Shown here one piece after another: positions 26,276 to 36,484 of a stretch of 64,000 bases of DNA; position 1 is the first letter of the stretch; each line of letters opens with the position of its first letter. Both the position numbers and the translations under genes were made by a program. Source of the stretch: G047528255 sp047528255 (GTDB taxonomy: Bacteria > Bacteroidota > Bacteroidia > Flavobacteriales > Blattabacteriaceae); assembly GCA_047528255.1 (NCBI GenBank), contig CP180024.1, positions 496,001-560,000 on the forward strand, written 5' to 3'. A model generated the notes under the pieces. It was not told the origin of the DNA and did not search any database. It saw only the letters and a program-made list of their open reading frames with translations.

Positions 26276-27385
26276 ATGATCCGAACAGTCATTCAAGGAA
26301 CCGGTCATTATCTACCGGAAAAAATCGTGAAAAATAGTGATTTTTTACACTATGAATTCTATGATAATAAGGGATCTAGGATCGATAAATCCAACGAAGA
26401 AATTATCCGAAAATTTCAAGAAATCACGGAAATAGAAGAGCGAAGATATGTCCCCGAAAATCTCTCAAGCTCCGATATCGCTACCATCGCCGCACAAAGA
26501 GCCTTGGAAGAGACCGCGATTGACAAAGAACATCTCGATTACGTCATCACGGCACATAATTACGGAGACATCCACCCAATCTCCCGACAATCTGATATGC
26601 TGCCATCTATTTCCGCCAGAGTAAAAAATAAACTGGGAATAAAAAATAATCGATGTCGCCCTTATGACATGGTGTTCGGATGTCCCGGTTGGATTGAAGG
26701 GTTAATTTTAGCCGACCAACTCATCAAATCCGGTCATGCGCGACACATACTCGTCACCGGATCCGATACCCTTTCTAAAGTAATAGATCCTCACGATCGC
26801 AATGCTATGATATTTTCTGACGGAGCCGGAGCCGCTGTATTATCAACCGTAGAGACAGACCAAAACATAGGCATTCTCGATTATGACTCCCGATCAGATA
26901 ATGAAGAAGAGCTTAATTATTTATTCAACGGACCTTCTATCAATCCCTATTACACGAAATCTATGGTAAACATCAGTATGAACGGACGAAAAATATACGA
27001 ATACGCACTGACCATAGTTCCCCTCATACTGAAAAAACTTCTCGAAAAAAATAATCTAGAAGTAAAAGACATCAAAAAAATCCTCATCCATCAAGCCAAT
27101 TCCAAGATGGATCACGCCATTCTAAAACGACTTCTGAAGTTTTACAATCATCCAAACGATAAAAAAACCTGCCTAGATCTCATGCCCATGAGCATTCAAA
27201 AATTAGGAAACTCTTCGGTAGCCACAGTTCCCACCCTACTCGACAGAGTCCTAAAAGGGTACATGCCCCCACACGAACTCACACCCGGAGACACTATCTT
27301 AATGGCGTCCTTGGGAGCGGGAATGAACATCAACGCCATTATCTATCGCTCTTTCCCAACTCATAATGCACTTCCAGTCTTTTAA
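26276..27385 (+). CDS. 3-oxoacyl-ACP synthase III family protein (FabH-like)
   Basis: The 369-aa thiolase-fold enzyme carries the Cys-His-Asn triad: C136 in VFGCPGWIEG, H272 in LIHQANSKM and N312 in KLGNSSVATV. FabH-type enzymes condense acyl-CoA with malonyl-ACP to start fatty-acid chains. The protein is longer than E. coli FabH (317 aa) and differs around the active site (GCPG instead of ACAG). It therefore belongs to the broader KAS III-like group common in Bacteroidetes, and its starter unit is unknown. The open frame begins at a TTG (26249), but the ATG at 26276 gives the family N-terminus MIRTVIQGTGHYLP. Confidence 0.88.
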   Translation: MIRTVIQGTGHYLPEKIVKNSDFLHYEFYDNKGSRIDKSNEEIIRKFQEITEIEERRYVPENLSSSDIATIAAQRALEETAIDKEHLDYVITAHNYGDIHPISRQSDMLPSISARVKNKLGIKNNRCRPYDMVFGCPGWIEGLILADQLIKSGHARHILVTGSDTLSKVIDPHDRNAMIFSDGAGAAVLSTVETDQNIGILDYDSRSDNEEELNYLFNGPSINPYYTKSMVNISMNGRKIYEYALTIVPLILKKLLEKNNLEVKDIKKILIHQANSKMDHAILKRLLKFYNHPNDKKTCLDLMPMSIQKLGNSSVATVPTLLDRVLKGYMPPHELTPGDTILMASLGAGMNINAIIYRSFPTHNALPVF

Positions 27386-27399
27386 CACAAAAACAAACG

Positions 27400-27429
27400 T
27401 TGAGAAGAAAAAAAATATCATTAACTTTG
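27400..27429 (+). promoter_or_regulatory. Promoter of rpmE2
   Basis: TTG (27400-27402), 19 bp, then TAACTTTG (27422-27429) matches the Bacteroidetes -33/-7 consensus in sequence and spacing, 30 nt before the ATG at 27460. Confidence 0.7.
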
Positions 27430-27459
27430 TCCTCAGTCATTAATACCAACTCAAAAACG

Positions 27460-27726
27460 ATGAAACCTGGAATACATCCGGAAAATTATCGGCTAGTCGC
27501 TTTTAAAGACATGAGCAATGAAAAAACTTTCATCTGCCGATCAACAGTCAAAACAAAAGATACCATAGAAATAGAAGGAGAAAAATGGCCTCTATATAAA
27601 GTTGAGATTTCTAGTTCCTCACACCCCTTTTTCACCGGAAAGATGAAATTTGTAGATACAGCAGGCCGAATAGAGAAATTCAAAAACAAGTATGCGGGCT
27701 TTGGAAAAGAAAAAAAAAGGAAATAA
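27460..27726 (+). CDS. rpmE2: 50S ribosomal protein L31 type B
   Basis: The 88-aa protein begins MKPGIHPENYRLVAFKDMS and contains KVEISSSSHPFFTGK and DTAGRIEKFKNKY, diagnostic for L31 type B. It lacks the CxxC zinc motif of type A. It bridges the small and large ribosomal subunits. The open frame extends to 27400, but the upstream part covers the promoter and the ATG at 27460 gives the conserved N-terminus. It stands alone between the KAS III-like and GlmU-like genes, all on the plus strand. Confidence 0.95.
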   Translation: MKPGIHPENYRLVAFKDMSNEKTFICRSTVKTKDTIEIEGEKWPLYKVEISSSSHPFFTGKMKFVDTAGRIEKFKNKYAGFGKEKKRK

Positions 27727-27789
27727 ATGCGTAAGTTTTATAACTTATTATAAAGGAACTGCAACGACACATTCAGAAATCACTCTGCC

Positions 27790-28968
27790 ATGCAATTTAT
27801 ATTAAGCGATGGCCCCGAATGGAACTCCTTGCTGCCGCTTACATTTACCCGTCCTACAGCAGAAATCCGTATAGGCATACTTACGTTAAGGGAAAAATGG
27901 GAACATCTGCTCAAAAAAAAAACTCATACCATCACACAAGCCCATCTAACAGAAAAATATACCTCTCCATCGGAAAAAAAACTTAATATTTGCATCAACC
28001 CCACTTTTCTACCCACCGAAGACCTGATCCAAGCAATCCAGGAATTGAAAGAAAACCAAGCTCTGATAAAAAAAGGAAAGTGCATTGCCTTTTGTCGCGA
28101 CTCACAAAAAAAAAACTACACTATTCCACTAAAAGAAATCCCATACCAGAAGGCTCTGATTCACATAGAATACCCATGGGATATCTTTCGACACAACGCT
28201 AAAGCTCTTGAACAAGATTTCAAACTCCTGACCCGAAACCGGACATCCGCTCCCTTGAGCAAAAGCAATCATATCACGGGTGAAAATATTTTCATTGAAG
28301 AAGAGACCATTGTGGAGTACGCTACCCTCAACGCACAAAACAGCCCAATATACATCGCGAAAAAAGCTCAAATCATGGAAGGTTGCCTCATCCACGGGGG
28401 ATTGGCCTTATGCGAAGGAGCCGTACTGAATATGGGCACCAAAATATATGGTGCTACGACCATCGGCCCATATTGTAAGATAGGAGGAGAAATCAAAAAC
28501 TCCGTTTTTTTCGCGTATTCAAATAAAGCTCATGACGGCTTTTTGGGAAATTCCGTATTGGGGGAATGGTGTAACCTTGGAGCCGGAACCAATGCATCAA
28601 ACCTGAAAAACAACTATTCCAAAGTCGATGTATGGAGCTACGTAACCGATCAAACCATCCCGACAGGGCTTCAATTTTGTGGGCTTCTCATGGGCGATCA
28701 CTCCAAATCAGCAATCAACACGCAATTTAATACGGGAACGGTAGTAGGCGTATCGACCAATGTGTTCGGATATGGATTCCCTCCGAAACACATCCCCTCT
28801 TTCTCCTGGGGCGGAATACAAGAAAATAAAATTTTTGATTTCGATAAAGCCTGTAAAACGGCTCAAATCATGATGTCTCGACGCGGTGAGTCTTTCGGTC
28901 CGTCAGATAGAGAAATTTTGAGACACCTCTTTGATCTAACACAAAAAAAGAACAACACTACATCCTAA
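27790..28968 (+). CDS. Putative sugar nucleotidyltransferase, GlmU-like (Bacteroidetes family)
   Basis: The 392-aa protein begins MQFILSDGPEWNSLLPLTFTRP, the N-terminus of a Bacteroidetes family annotated as GlmU-related. It lacks the classic nucleotide loop GxGTRM. The C-terminal half (about 190-350) has hexapeptide left-handed beta-helix repeats (KIYGATTIGPYCKIGGEI, VLGEWCNLGAGTNASNLKN) as in acyltransferases. The natural substrate is not established; UDP-sugar metabolism is a guess from homology. The stop codon overlaps the convergent rsmE stop by 4 bp, so there is no room for a separate terminator. Confidence 0.85.
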   Translation: MQFILSDGPEWNSLLPLTFTRPTAEIRIGILTLREKWEHLLKKKTHTITQAHLTEKYTSPSEKKLNICINPTFLPTEDLIQAIQELKENQALIKKGKCIAFCRDSQKKNYTIPLKEIPYQKALIHIEYPWDIFRHNAKALEQDFKLLTRNRTSAPLSKSNHITGENIFIEEETIVEYATLNAQNSPIYIAKKAQIMEGCLIHGGLALCEGAVLNMGTKIYGATTIGPYCKIGGEIKNSVFFAYSNKAHDGFLGNSVLGEWCNLGAGTNASNLKNNYSKVDVWSYVTDQTIPTGLQFCGLLMGDHSKSAINTQFNTGTVVGVSTNVFGYGFPPKHIPSFSWGGIQENKIFDFDKACKTAQIMMSRRGESFGPSDREILRHLFDLTQKKNNTTS

Positions 28969-29702
28969 AATTTTTCCAAATCTTCTATCTCATCCTCAAA
29001 ATGCAAAGCCACGGTCTGCAAAGCAATCAAAGCCGCTGTTTCCGTCCTTAAACGAGCCTGCCCTAATCGAACCCCTTGCCAACCCAGAACCGAAGCTTCC
29101 TCAATTTCCTCAGGAGAAAAATCCCCCTCCGGTCCGATCAAAATCGTATAAAGTTCGCTCTCAACTTCAATACACACCTTCAAAGGTTTTCGCTCAAAAT
29201 CCTCGTTACAATGTGCTATGAGCTTACAGCCGAACTCCACACGAGACAAAACAAAGTCCCGATAAGACAACGGATCATTCAATACAGGCAAGTACGCCCT
29301 GAACGACTGCTTCACCGCCGAACGAATGATCTTCATTACACGATCCATATTGAGTTTTTTCCGCTCTGAACACTGACAAAACAAGGGTGTAATTTCATCC
29401 ACCCCAATTTCGACAGCCTTTTCTAAAAACCATTCAAAACGCTCGGAAGATTTCGTCGGAGTGATACCCATATGCACTCGATAAGGCCGTTTTCCATAGG
29501 CTTTCCTATGCTCCAATGGATATAACTCCATACCTCGTTTAGAGGCTAAACGGATCACGGCTCTCCATATATTCCCCAGTCCATCGGTAAGATATACCTC
29601 ATCACCCGCCTGCATCCGTAAAACCTGAATCAAATGATAACTCTCCTCTACCCCCAACCGTATGACGGTAGACGTAACCTCTTCTACGAAGAATAATTTC
29701 AT
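28965..29702 (-). CDS. rsmE: 16S rRNA m3U1498 methyltransferase
   Basis: The 245-aa SPOUT-fold enzyme methylates U1498 of 16S rRNA. The C-terminal knot motifs are clear: LIGPEGDFSPEEI and VRLGQARLRTETAALIAL bind S-adenosylmethionine. An N-terminal PUA-like RNA-binding part covers about residues 1-70. The ATG overlaps the tsaD stop as ATGA, a classic translational coupling. It converges on the GlmU-like gene with a 4-bp overlap. Confidence 0.94.
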   Translation of the reverse strand: MKLFFVEEVTSTVIRLGVEESYHLIQVLRMQAGDEVYLTDGLGNIWRAVIRLASKRGMELYPLEHRKAYGKRPYRVHMGITPTKSSERFEWFLEKAVEIGVDEITPLFCQCSERKKLNMDRVMKIIRSAVKQSFRAYLPVLNDPLSYRDFVLSRVEFGCKLIAHCNEDFERKPLKVCIEVESELYTILIGPEGDFSPEEIEEASVLGWQGVRLGQARLRTETAALIALQTVALHFEDEIEDLEKF

Positions 29703-30727
29703 ATCGATACCATATTATAACGAGCGAACGGAGTAATATTCAGAGAATCAAACAAACGCCGCTCGTACTTAAGCTGTCCTACCATAGCGATCATTGCCGC
29801 ATTATCCATAGTATACTCAATCTTTGGAAGATATAATTGCCACCCCCTCTCAAAAGAAGTCTCAAAAAACTGCCTTCGTAACTCACTATTCGCCGATACC
29901 CCTCCGGCCAAAGCAACCCGATTGATCCCGGTTTCCTCAACAGCTTTCATGACCTTTTCAAGTAAGATCTCCACAATCGTTCGTTGCACGGCAGCACACA
30001 AATCAGGTAATTGTGTCTGTATAAATCCGGGATCCGTTTTCAATCGATTCCGAACGAAATACAAAACATGCGTCTTGAAACCACTGAAACTGAAGTCCAA
30101 ACCTTCCACTTTGGGTTTTGAAAAGATAAACTTTTTCGGATCTCCTCCTTGCGCATAACGATTTATCAATGGGCCGCCCGGATACTCCAAACCTAGAATT
30201 TTAGCCGTCTTGTCAAAAGCCTCTCCCGCTGCGTCATCCATCGTTTGTCCCAAAACGGTCATCTCAAAAAAATCATCTACTCGAACAATTTGAGTGTGGC
30301 CCCCGCTGACCGTCAAACACAAAAAAGGAAAAGCAGGCGGATAATCATGAGCATCCTTGATGAAATGGACCAAAACATGCGCCTGCATATGGTGCACCCC
30401 GATCAAAGGGACATCTAAAGACATGGTTAAAGATTTGGCAAAAGAAGCCCCTACCAGCAAAGCCCCCAAAAGCCCGGGTCCGCGAGTAAAAGCAACGGCA
30501 TCAATTTGTTTTTGCCTTATATTTGCAAATGAGATAGCGGAATCGACCACCGGAATGATATTTTTCTGGTGCGATCTAGAAGCTAACTCAGGAACGACTC
30601 CACCGTATTGTCGATGGACTTCTTGAGAGGCTATAATGTTAGACAAAATACGGCCGTCTTTGATCAGGGCCGCAGCTGTATCATCACAAGAAGACTCTAT
30701 ACCTAAGATAACGGGGGAATGTATCAT
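29699..30727 (-). CDS. tsaD: tRNA N6-adenosine threonylcarbamoyltransferase
   Basis: The 342-aa protein makes t6A at position 37 of ANN-decoding tRNAs together with TsaB and TsaE. It has the N-terminal GIESSCDDTAAAL motif, the metal-binding histidines H113 and H117 in VHHMQAH, and the ATP-fold motifs VSGGHTQ and LAGGVSANSELR. The frame is open to a TTG at 30736; the ATG at 30727 fits better. rsmE follows with a 4-nt overlap, and tamB diverges only 25 nt away. Confidence 0.95.
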   Translation of the reverse strand: MIHSPVILGIESSCDDTAAALIKDGRILSNIIASQEVHRQYGGVVPELASRSHQKNIIPVVDSAISFANIRQKQIDAVAFTRGPGLLGALLVGASFAKSLTMSLDVPLIGVHHMQAHVLVHFIKDAHDYPPAFPFLCLTVSGGHTQIVRVDDFFEMTVLGQTMDDAAGEAFDKTAKILGLEYPGGPLINRYAQGGDPKKFIFSKPKVEGLDFSFSGFKTHVLYFVRNRLKTDPGFIQTQLPDLCAAVQRTIVEILLEKVMKAVEETGINRVALAGGVSANSELRRQFFETSFERGWQLYLPKIEYTMDNAAMIAMVGQLKYERRLFDSLNITPFARYNMVSI

Positions 30728-30733
30728 CAACGG

Positions 30734-30741
30734 CAAAAATA
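30734..30741 (-). promoter_or_regulatory. Possible -7 box of tsaD
   Basis: The minus strand reads TATTTTTG in the 25-bp gap between tsaD and tamB. It would give an almost leaderless tsaD transcript. No -33 box is seen. Confidence 0.3.
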
Positions 30742-30752
30742 AGGATATTTAA

Positions 30753-33700
30753 GTGCGGAAAAATTTTCGAAGGCTTTTATCTCAATCAAAATATCTACTC
30801 AGGATATTTTTCAAGTTTTTGGGATATATAGCCTTTATCTTTCTCTTACTCGCAGGGTTGGGACTAGTTGCCATCAACACCCCAAGCATACAAACCAAGA
30901 TCATACAGGTCATATTGGTAAAATTGAACAATGATTTCGGAACGACGCTCTCGGTAGAGAGTATAAAGATAATTTTTCCAAGAGACGTGCAACTTCATAA
31001 CGTCAAAGCCATTGACGATCGCAAAAATACCTTAATATCAATCCCTAACGCCAAGGGCCAGATCGATCTACTTCACCTAATCCTGAACCCAAAGAACGTA
31101 AAAATCAAAAAGCTTACACTCAATCGTCCCGAAATTTTCGTCACCACGTATCTGGGAGACAGTACAAGCAACATGGATCGATTCATCAAAAAATTTTCCG
31201 ATAAAGAAAACTCCGGACCCTCCAAAACCGTTTTCGAAAGCGATATCCAAATCAAAAAAGCTCATCTGAAAATCATTGATCAAAATCTTGGTAAAAAAAA
31301 CAACTTGATACTTATTATCAACCAATTAACCGCCATCATAAAAAATTTTAGAGTGAAAAACAGAACGGTTGAAGTAAATTTGCTCTCTTTGAAATCAACC
31401 GGAAAATTGAAAAATAAGGATTTCAATATCCATCAACTCTCAAGCAAATTCATTTTTACCCCTAAACAGCTGCAAAGTCGCAACCTGAACTTACAAACTT
31501 CTCGAAGCAAAATCAACGGACATATTACTCTGTACTATAACAAATCCGAAGACCTTTCAAAATTCATCAATAAGGTCGCCATTCGAGCAGAAGTAAAAAA
31601 AGGGTCTCAACTTAGTTTCAAAGATTTAAAATTGTTTCTCGACGATTGGGATTCAAATGCAATCGTCTCATTACAAGGAAAAATACACGGGATATTGAAC
31701 AGGAGACTCACCTTATCCAACCTCTATATGGAAAGCGGAAAAAATAGAATAAAAACCCAAGAAATCATCCTCTCGAACATAACGGATAGAAAAAAATTCA
31801 AGATCGTTCAAAAAAATCATGGAATCATCGAAAACTCTTACACGAGTATCACACGTTTGCTACCGAGCTTTATCAACCGAAAGATCCCCGTATTTTTGAA
31901 AGATTATGGGGACATGAGATATTACGGCCCACTCACCATAACTCCCAAATTCATCAAAGCTAAAGGTTTTTTCAGCAGCAATACCATAGGGACCGTTCAC
32001 GGAGATATCCAATTGAATAATTACACCGAAAAAATCCCAAAATATAAAGGAGCTATCTCTACGGATAACGTGAATCTCTCCGTACTCACTAAAAATAAAA
32101 ACCTCGAATCCGTAGGCGGTGAGTTCCGCTTCGATGGGGAGGGCTTCTCCTTAAATGCACTGCAAATACAGCTCATCGGGAGACTTAACCAACTGACAGT
32201 CTACGATCGTAAAATCAATAAGATCGAGATCGACGGCCGAATGGTGAAAAAATATTTTGAAGGAAAATTTTCCATAGATGACCCTCAATTGAATATGAAT
32301 TTTGATGGAAAACTCAACTTCTCCCAAAAAGAATGGTTTTCCGAAGCTAAAGCAAAGATCAAGCTCATCGACTTGAAAGCCTTGGGTTTGAGTGAAAAAA
32401 AGAAAGCCCTACTCAGCTCAAACCTCGACATCAACATACAAAGGAACAACATAGAGCATCTACAAGGTACGGTCTACTTGACGGATATGACTTACGAGAC
32501 CTCGGAGAAAAAGTTTAAGTTCCCGAAAGTCTCCATCGAATCGAAAACTCTGAGCGAAAAAGACCGAGAAATCACCCTATCAGCTCCTGATATGATTCAA
32601 GGCTCTTTCCGTGGCAATTTCAAATGGCTTGAATTGAGTAAACTCGTGGAAAACAACGTCAATCACATACTCAACGAAAAAAAAAAACACACAATCAGTC
32701 CCGATCAATCCTTGACTTTCGATCTAAATCTTACCCATCATTTCATAGAACCGTTTGCACAAAACATAAAAATTCTATCCGACAGCCGACTACAAGGGCT
32801 ATTAACCAGCGACAATCTCATCTTCAGTATGAATGTTGAAAAAGTCCAAATCAAAAACAACACCCTTGACAACGCAAGTCTCCATATCAACACCTCCTCT
32901 GAAAAAAAAATGGCCTTCAAAATCGATAGAGCTATATTTCAGGGGATCTCATTCAAAAATATCGATCTTAGCACAAAACAAAAAAACAATTTATTGTTAA
33001 TCAAGACAAAATTCCTGACTACCCTATCGGGAGCTGAACAAGAGGCCGATTTGAATTTTTATAAATACGGAAACTGGAATAGCAAAGAAAACAATCTTAC
33101 CATCGGCCTGCGTCGTTCACATATAAAAATAAACGGTTATAAGTGGTGGATCAATGTTCAAAACAAACTCAACACCAATCTGGCCAAAATCGATCTGAAA
33201 AATAAAAAATATATCATCAACCATCTGACATTCCATTCCGAAGAACAAAAACTGACTTTATCAGCCGAGATCATCGGAAAACATTACAAAATCACGCAAG
33301 GCACTTTCGATAAAATACAACTCAAACAACTCATTCCAGTCAAAGCAGGAGACCTAACCATCAACGGCGTCGCCCAGGGTAAATTCTTCATCGAAAATTC
33401 CGGAAAAGATCTAAAACCGGAAATAAACTTGGAAATAAATCAACTGTTAATCAATGATGTGATTCTGGGAAATCTAAAAATCAACACAATTTATAACAAT
33501 AAAAATAAACGTTATCAACTCAACAGCGTCCTAAAAAATGAACAAACCGATATATTGACAATATCCGGAAATATTGGCACTCCTCCACAAAAAAAAGCAC
33601 AGCTAGATTTTGACATCAAGGCCAAAAATATACCGGTCAATTTTTTGCAAGCTTTCCTGGGAAATATCTTCAGTAATATCAGAGGAAACGCCGAAGGCTA

Positions 33701-35294
33701 TATCAAATTCACGGGAGACGTTGACAACCCAACCTATCAAGGAAAGCTCCATTTGAAAAAAGTAGGAACAAGAGTAAATTACCTCAACACAGACTATGAA
33801 CTTATAGGCGAACCTTCACTTTTAATCAGCCCCAAAACCTTCATTTTAAAAGATTTCACGTTCAAAGATACGCAATACAATACCAAAGGATACATCAGCG
33901 GCGCAATCCTCAATGAGGATTTTACCAAATGGATCTTGGTTGTATCAATAGACTCAAAAAATCTTTTAGCGCTCAATACCACTTCAAGTCATAATAATTT
34001 ATTTTACGGAACGGTTTTCGCCGGAGGAAAAATAGAACTCTTAGGCGATACTGATAACTTAGCCCTCAGTATACGAGAAGGAAAAATTAGCGGTTTTTCA
34101 CAATTATTCATCAACACAAAAGGATGCCAATCCATAGCCCAAAATGAAGGTTTTATCCGATTCATAAACTTCAACGCCAAAGACAACCCTGAAACGGCTA
34201 ACTCTTTTTCAAAAGAAAAGAAAAAGGAGAATAAAAAAAAAGGACTCTCCATCAGCATAGAAACGGACATCACAGAAAAAGCAGAAGTAAAACTTATCAT
34301 GGACTCTTCCTCAGATAATTTTATACAAGCCAGAGGAACGGGAAATATTTCATTCAAAATACAGCCTGGAGGAAACATAGAAATAACCGGAAAATATAAT
34401 ACCACAGAAGGTTTATATCTCTTTTCCAATGAACAAATCCCCTTCTTAAAATTGGACAAACAATTTCAAGTTAAACCCGGAGGAACCATTACCTGGACAG
34501 GATCCGCCACAAATGCCAATCTAAACCTAAGCGCCTTCTACCCCAAATCAGCATCCAATGTAGGAGAATACATCAACTTACCCAATTCATCAAGCCCCCC
34601 TCAAAGCATAATTACAGAATTAAAAATCGATATATCGGGGCAACTTTCTCAACCAGAACTAGAATTTGACATTGATTTTCCAAATGCAAGCGAAAATATC
34701 AAACAACAATTGGCACAAAAACTCAATACCCAAGATGAAAAACTCACACAATTCGGATCTATCTTATTGTTAGGAAAGTTTTTCGTTGATACCAAAAACA
34801 TAGGAACCGGTCTTTGGTCCTCCTCCGCTTATGACGTAGCTCTGAAACAATTAGGGAATATATTATCAAGTATCAACAACGCTCTAGATATAAACTTCGA
34901 ATACATCGAAGGAAATAGAAATACCGATGCGTCAAGCAGCTTCAAATCCTCTATTTTTTACAACATCAATCGACGTTTTTCAATCAAAGGCGTTCTAGGC
35001 GTTCCATTCAATACGGTAAACAAACAAAGGAGCTTTTTTAGCGGAGAGGTCCAACTTGATATGGACATCAGCAAACAAGCCAACAATAGTTTAAAACTGA
35101 CCCTATTCTCACGCCCGAATACTTTCGGGAGAGAAAACGACGAGTTTGCCACATTCTCCTCACAAACCTATGGAGGAGGATTAATTTATACAAGTTCATT
35201 CCATAAATTAAAGAATTTTTGGAGCGTTTTATTTAAAAACAAAAAGACTGACAATAAAAACAATCCGAAAAAAATAATAAACGATAACAAATAG
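30753..35294 (+). CDS. tamB: TamB-like translocation and assembly module protein (DUF490)
   Basis: This 1513-aa protein has one N-terminal membrane anchor (about residues 26-46) followed by a very long beta-rich periplasmic body and a C-terminal DUF490/TamB domain (about 1050-1470, with TEGLYLFSNEQIPFL, PGGTITWTG and LNTQDEKLTQFGSILLLGK). TamB spans the periplasm as a hydrophobic groove, linked to outer-membrane protein assembly and phospholipid transport. The lipidated TamA-like protein encoded at 16688 is its likely partner. The start is GTG at 30753, and no ATG precedes the anchor. The gene diverges from tsaD with a 25-bp gap. Confidence 0.9.
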   Translation: MRKNFRRLLSQSKYLLRIFFKFLGYIAFIFLLLAGLGLVAINTPSIQTKIIQVILVKLNNDFGTTLSVESIKIIFPRDVQLHNVKAIDDRKNTLISIPNAKGQIDLLHLILNPKNVKIKKLTLNRPEIFVTTYLGDSTSNMDRFIKKFSDKENSGPSKTVFESDIQIKKAHLKIIDQNLGKKNNLILIINQLTAIIKNFRVKNRTVEVNLLSLKSTGKLKNKDFNIHQLSSKFIFTPKQLQSRNLNLQTSRSKINGHITLYYNKSEDLSKFINKVAIRAEVKKGSQLSFKDLKLFLDDWDSNAIVSLQGKIHGILNRRLTLSNLYMESGKNRIKTQEIILSNITDRKKFKIVQKNHGIIENSYTSITRLLPSFINRKIPVFLKDYGDMRYYGPLTITPKFIKAKGFFSSNTIGTVHGDIQLNNYTEKIPKYKGAISTDNVNLSVLTKNKNLESVGGEFRFDGEGFSLNALQIQLIGRLNQLTVYDRKINKIEIDGRMVKKYFEGKFSIDDPQLNMNFDGKLNFSQKEWFSEAKAKIKLIDLKALGLSEKKKALLSSNLDINIQRNNIEHLQGTVYLTDMTYETSEKKFKFPKVSIESKTLSEKDREITLSAPDMIQGSFRGNFKWLELSKLVENNVNHILNEKKKHTISPDQSLTFDLNLTHHFIEPFAQNIKILSDSRLQGLLTSDNLIFSMNVEKVQIKNNTLDNASLHINTSSEKKMAFKIDRAIFQGISFKNIDLSTKQKNNLLLIKTKFLTTLSGAEQEADLNFYKYGNWNSKENNLTIGLRRSHIKINGYKWWINVQNKLNTNLAKIDLKNKKYIINHLTFHSEEQKLTLSAEIIGKHYKITQGTFDKIQLKQLIPVKAGDLTINGVAQGKFFIENSGKDLKPEINLEINQLLINDVILGNLKINTIYNNKNKRYQLNSVLKNEQTDILTISGNIGTPPQKKAQLDFDIKAKNIPVNFLQAFLGNIFSNIRGNAEGYIKFTGDVDNPTYQGKLHLKKVGTRVNYLNTDYELIGEPSLLISPKTFILKDFTFKDTQYNTKGYISGAILNEDFTKWILVVSIDSKNLLALNTTSSHNNLFYGTVFAGGKIELLGDTDNLALSIREGKISGFSQLFINTKGCQSIAQNEGFIRFINFNAKDNPETANSFSKEKKKENKKKGLSISIETDITEKAEVKLIMDSSSDNFIQARGTGNISFKIQPGGNIEITGKYNTTEGLYLFSNEQIPFLKLDKQFQVKPGGTITWTGSATNANLNLSAFYPKSASNVGEYINLPNSSSPPQSIITELKIDISGQLSQPELEFDIDFPNASENIKQQLAQKLNTQDEKLTQFGSILLLGKFFVDTKNIGTGLWSSSAYDVALKQLGNILSSINNALDINFEYIEGNRNTDASSSFKSSIFYNINRRFSIKGVLGVPFNTVNKQRSFFSGEVQLDMDISKQANNSLKLTLFSRPNTFGRENDEFATFSSQTYGGGLIYTSSFHKLKNFWSVLFKNKKTDNKNNPKKIINDNK

Positions 35295-35389
35295 CCCCAA
35301 CGTACTAAAAATAAATAAGTTTTTTTATTCCTAATTATTTTTAATAATTTCGCTTCATAAAATGAAAAATACTAAAATAACATAAATCT

Positions 35390-35863
35390 ATGACTTCAAA
35401 GTATTATCTAGATGAGATCGACAAAAAAATCTTAACCAGTCTTACTGAAAATACCCGAACACCCTTCACAGAAATTGCAAAATTTATACAATGTTCTACC
35501 GGGACAATCCATGTGAGGGATAAAAAACTTGAAGAAGCAGGAATCATAATCGGCAGTACACTTAAAGTTAATTATGAGGTATTAGGTTATAATTTAATAG
35601 CTTTTGTAGGAATTCTTTCAAATTCAAACGAGACTAAAGCAGCCAAAGAAGAACTAAAAAAAATTCCTAACATCGTACAACTCTACGTTACCTCCGGAAG
35701 GTATAATCTATTCTGTAGAATTATCACTAAAGATCCCACGGATGCTAGAAATGTCATTTCAAAAATCGGTGATATCAAAGGAGTCCTTCGCACCGAATCT
35801 ACGATTTGCTTAGAAGAAATCGTCAATGACGAAAATAGATTATTACGCTATATCCTCAAGTAA
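35390..35863 (+). CDS. Lrp/AsnC family transcriptional regulator
   Basis: The 157-aa protein has an N-terminal winged helix-turn-helix (about residues 8-55; EIAKFIQCSTGTIHVRDKKLEEAGII) and a C-terminal RAM/AsnC ligand-binding domain (about 70-150, with LYVTSGRYNLFCRI). Such proteins sense amino acids and form octamers. Length and layout match the AsnC regulator common in Flavobacteriia. Its targets are not evident and no adjacent amino-acid operon is seen. A TAATTTCG element near 35345 might be its promoter. The start is ATG at 35390. Confidence 0.9.
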   Translation: MTSKYYLDEIDKKILTSLTENTRTPFTEIAKFIQCSTGTIHVRDKKLEEAGIIIGSTLKVNYEVLGYNLIAFVGILSNSNETKAAKEELKKIPNIVQLYVTSGRYNLFCRIITKDPTDARNVISKIGDIKGVLRTESTICLEEIVNDENRLLRYILK

Positions 35864-36134
35864 CTCATCTAAAATAATTATTTTTTAAGAAAAACCGTTC
35901 AAAACGAAAAAAAAATAAAAATATTGATCAATAAAAAAACACAGACTTTAAAAAGACTCGTTGTTTTTATCGAGAACTAAACTGAGTGTATTATTAAATA
36001 TATTATAAAAAGTGTTTATCAATATCTATTTTTAATATAAAATGATATTTTATTAAATTTATAACCAGACAAATGAGATTCTAGAATAGAGATAACTTTA
36101 GGTTCATCAAAAAAACCGAAAAAATCACGCTCCT
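35864..36134. other. AT-rich intergenic region
   Basis: 271 bp without a readable gene. It begins with the palindrome AAAATAATTATTTT (35871-35884), which lacks GC pairs and is a poor terminator. The IS block follows at 36135. Confidence 0.4.
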
Positions 36135-36484
36135 GAGAGCGTTGCATGAGAGAAGTAGAAGAGTAAAATATTTATAATATCAATATATTATTTCGTATAC
36201 CTAAAGTAGAAAATAAAAAAATATTCGGCTCTATGCTCAGAGGTACCGCACAGATAAGTTTTAGTAAACTATACATGGCTCCTTCTACCAAAAGGGGTAG
36301 TTTTTTAAAAAGGTTAAACAAACTGATCCACTAGAAAGTGCATAGAAAAAGAAATAAGAAAAATATATCAAAAAGACAGAGATATGATTTCAGTATGTAG
36401 GAACAGAGATCTGATTAAGGAATCCTTGAGCTGTATACGCTTTTGTAGTTCTCGATTGGAAGATTAAAACCAGATCATACGACT
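36135..36484 (+). mobile_element. IS5-family 5' fragment with internal deletion
   Basis: GAGAGCGTTGCATGAGAG, leader and transposase start; part of the N-terminal coding region is missing. Broken at 36485 by the next copy. Confidence 0.82.
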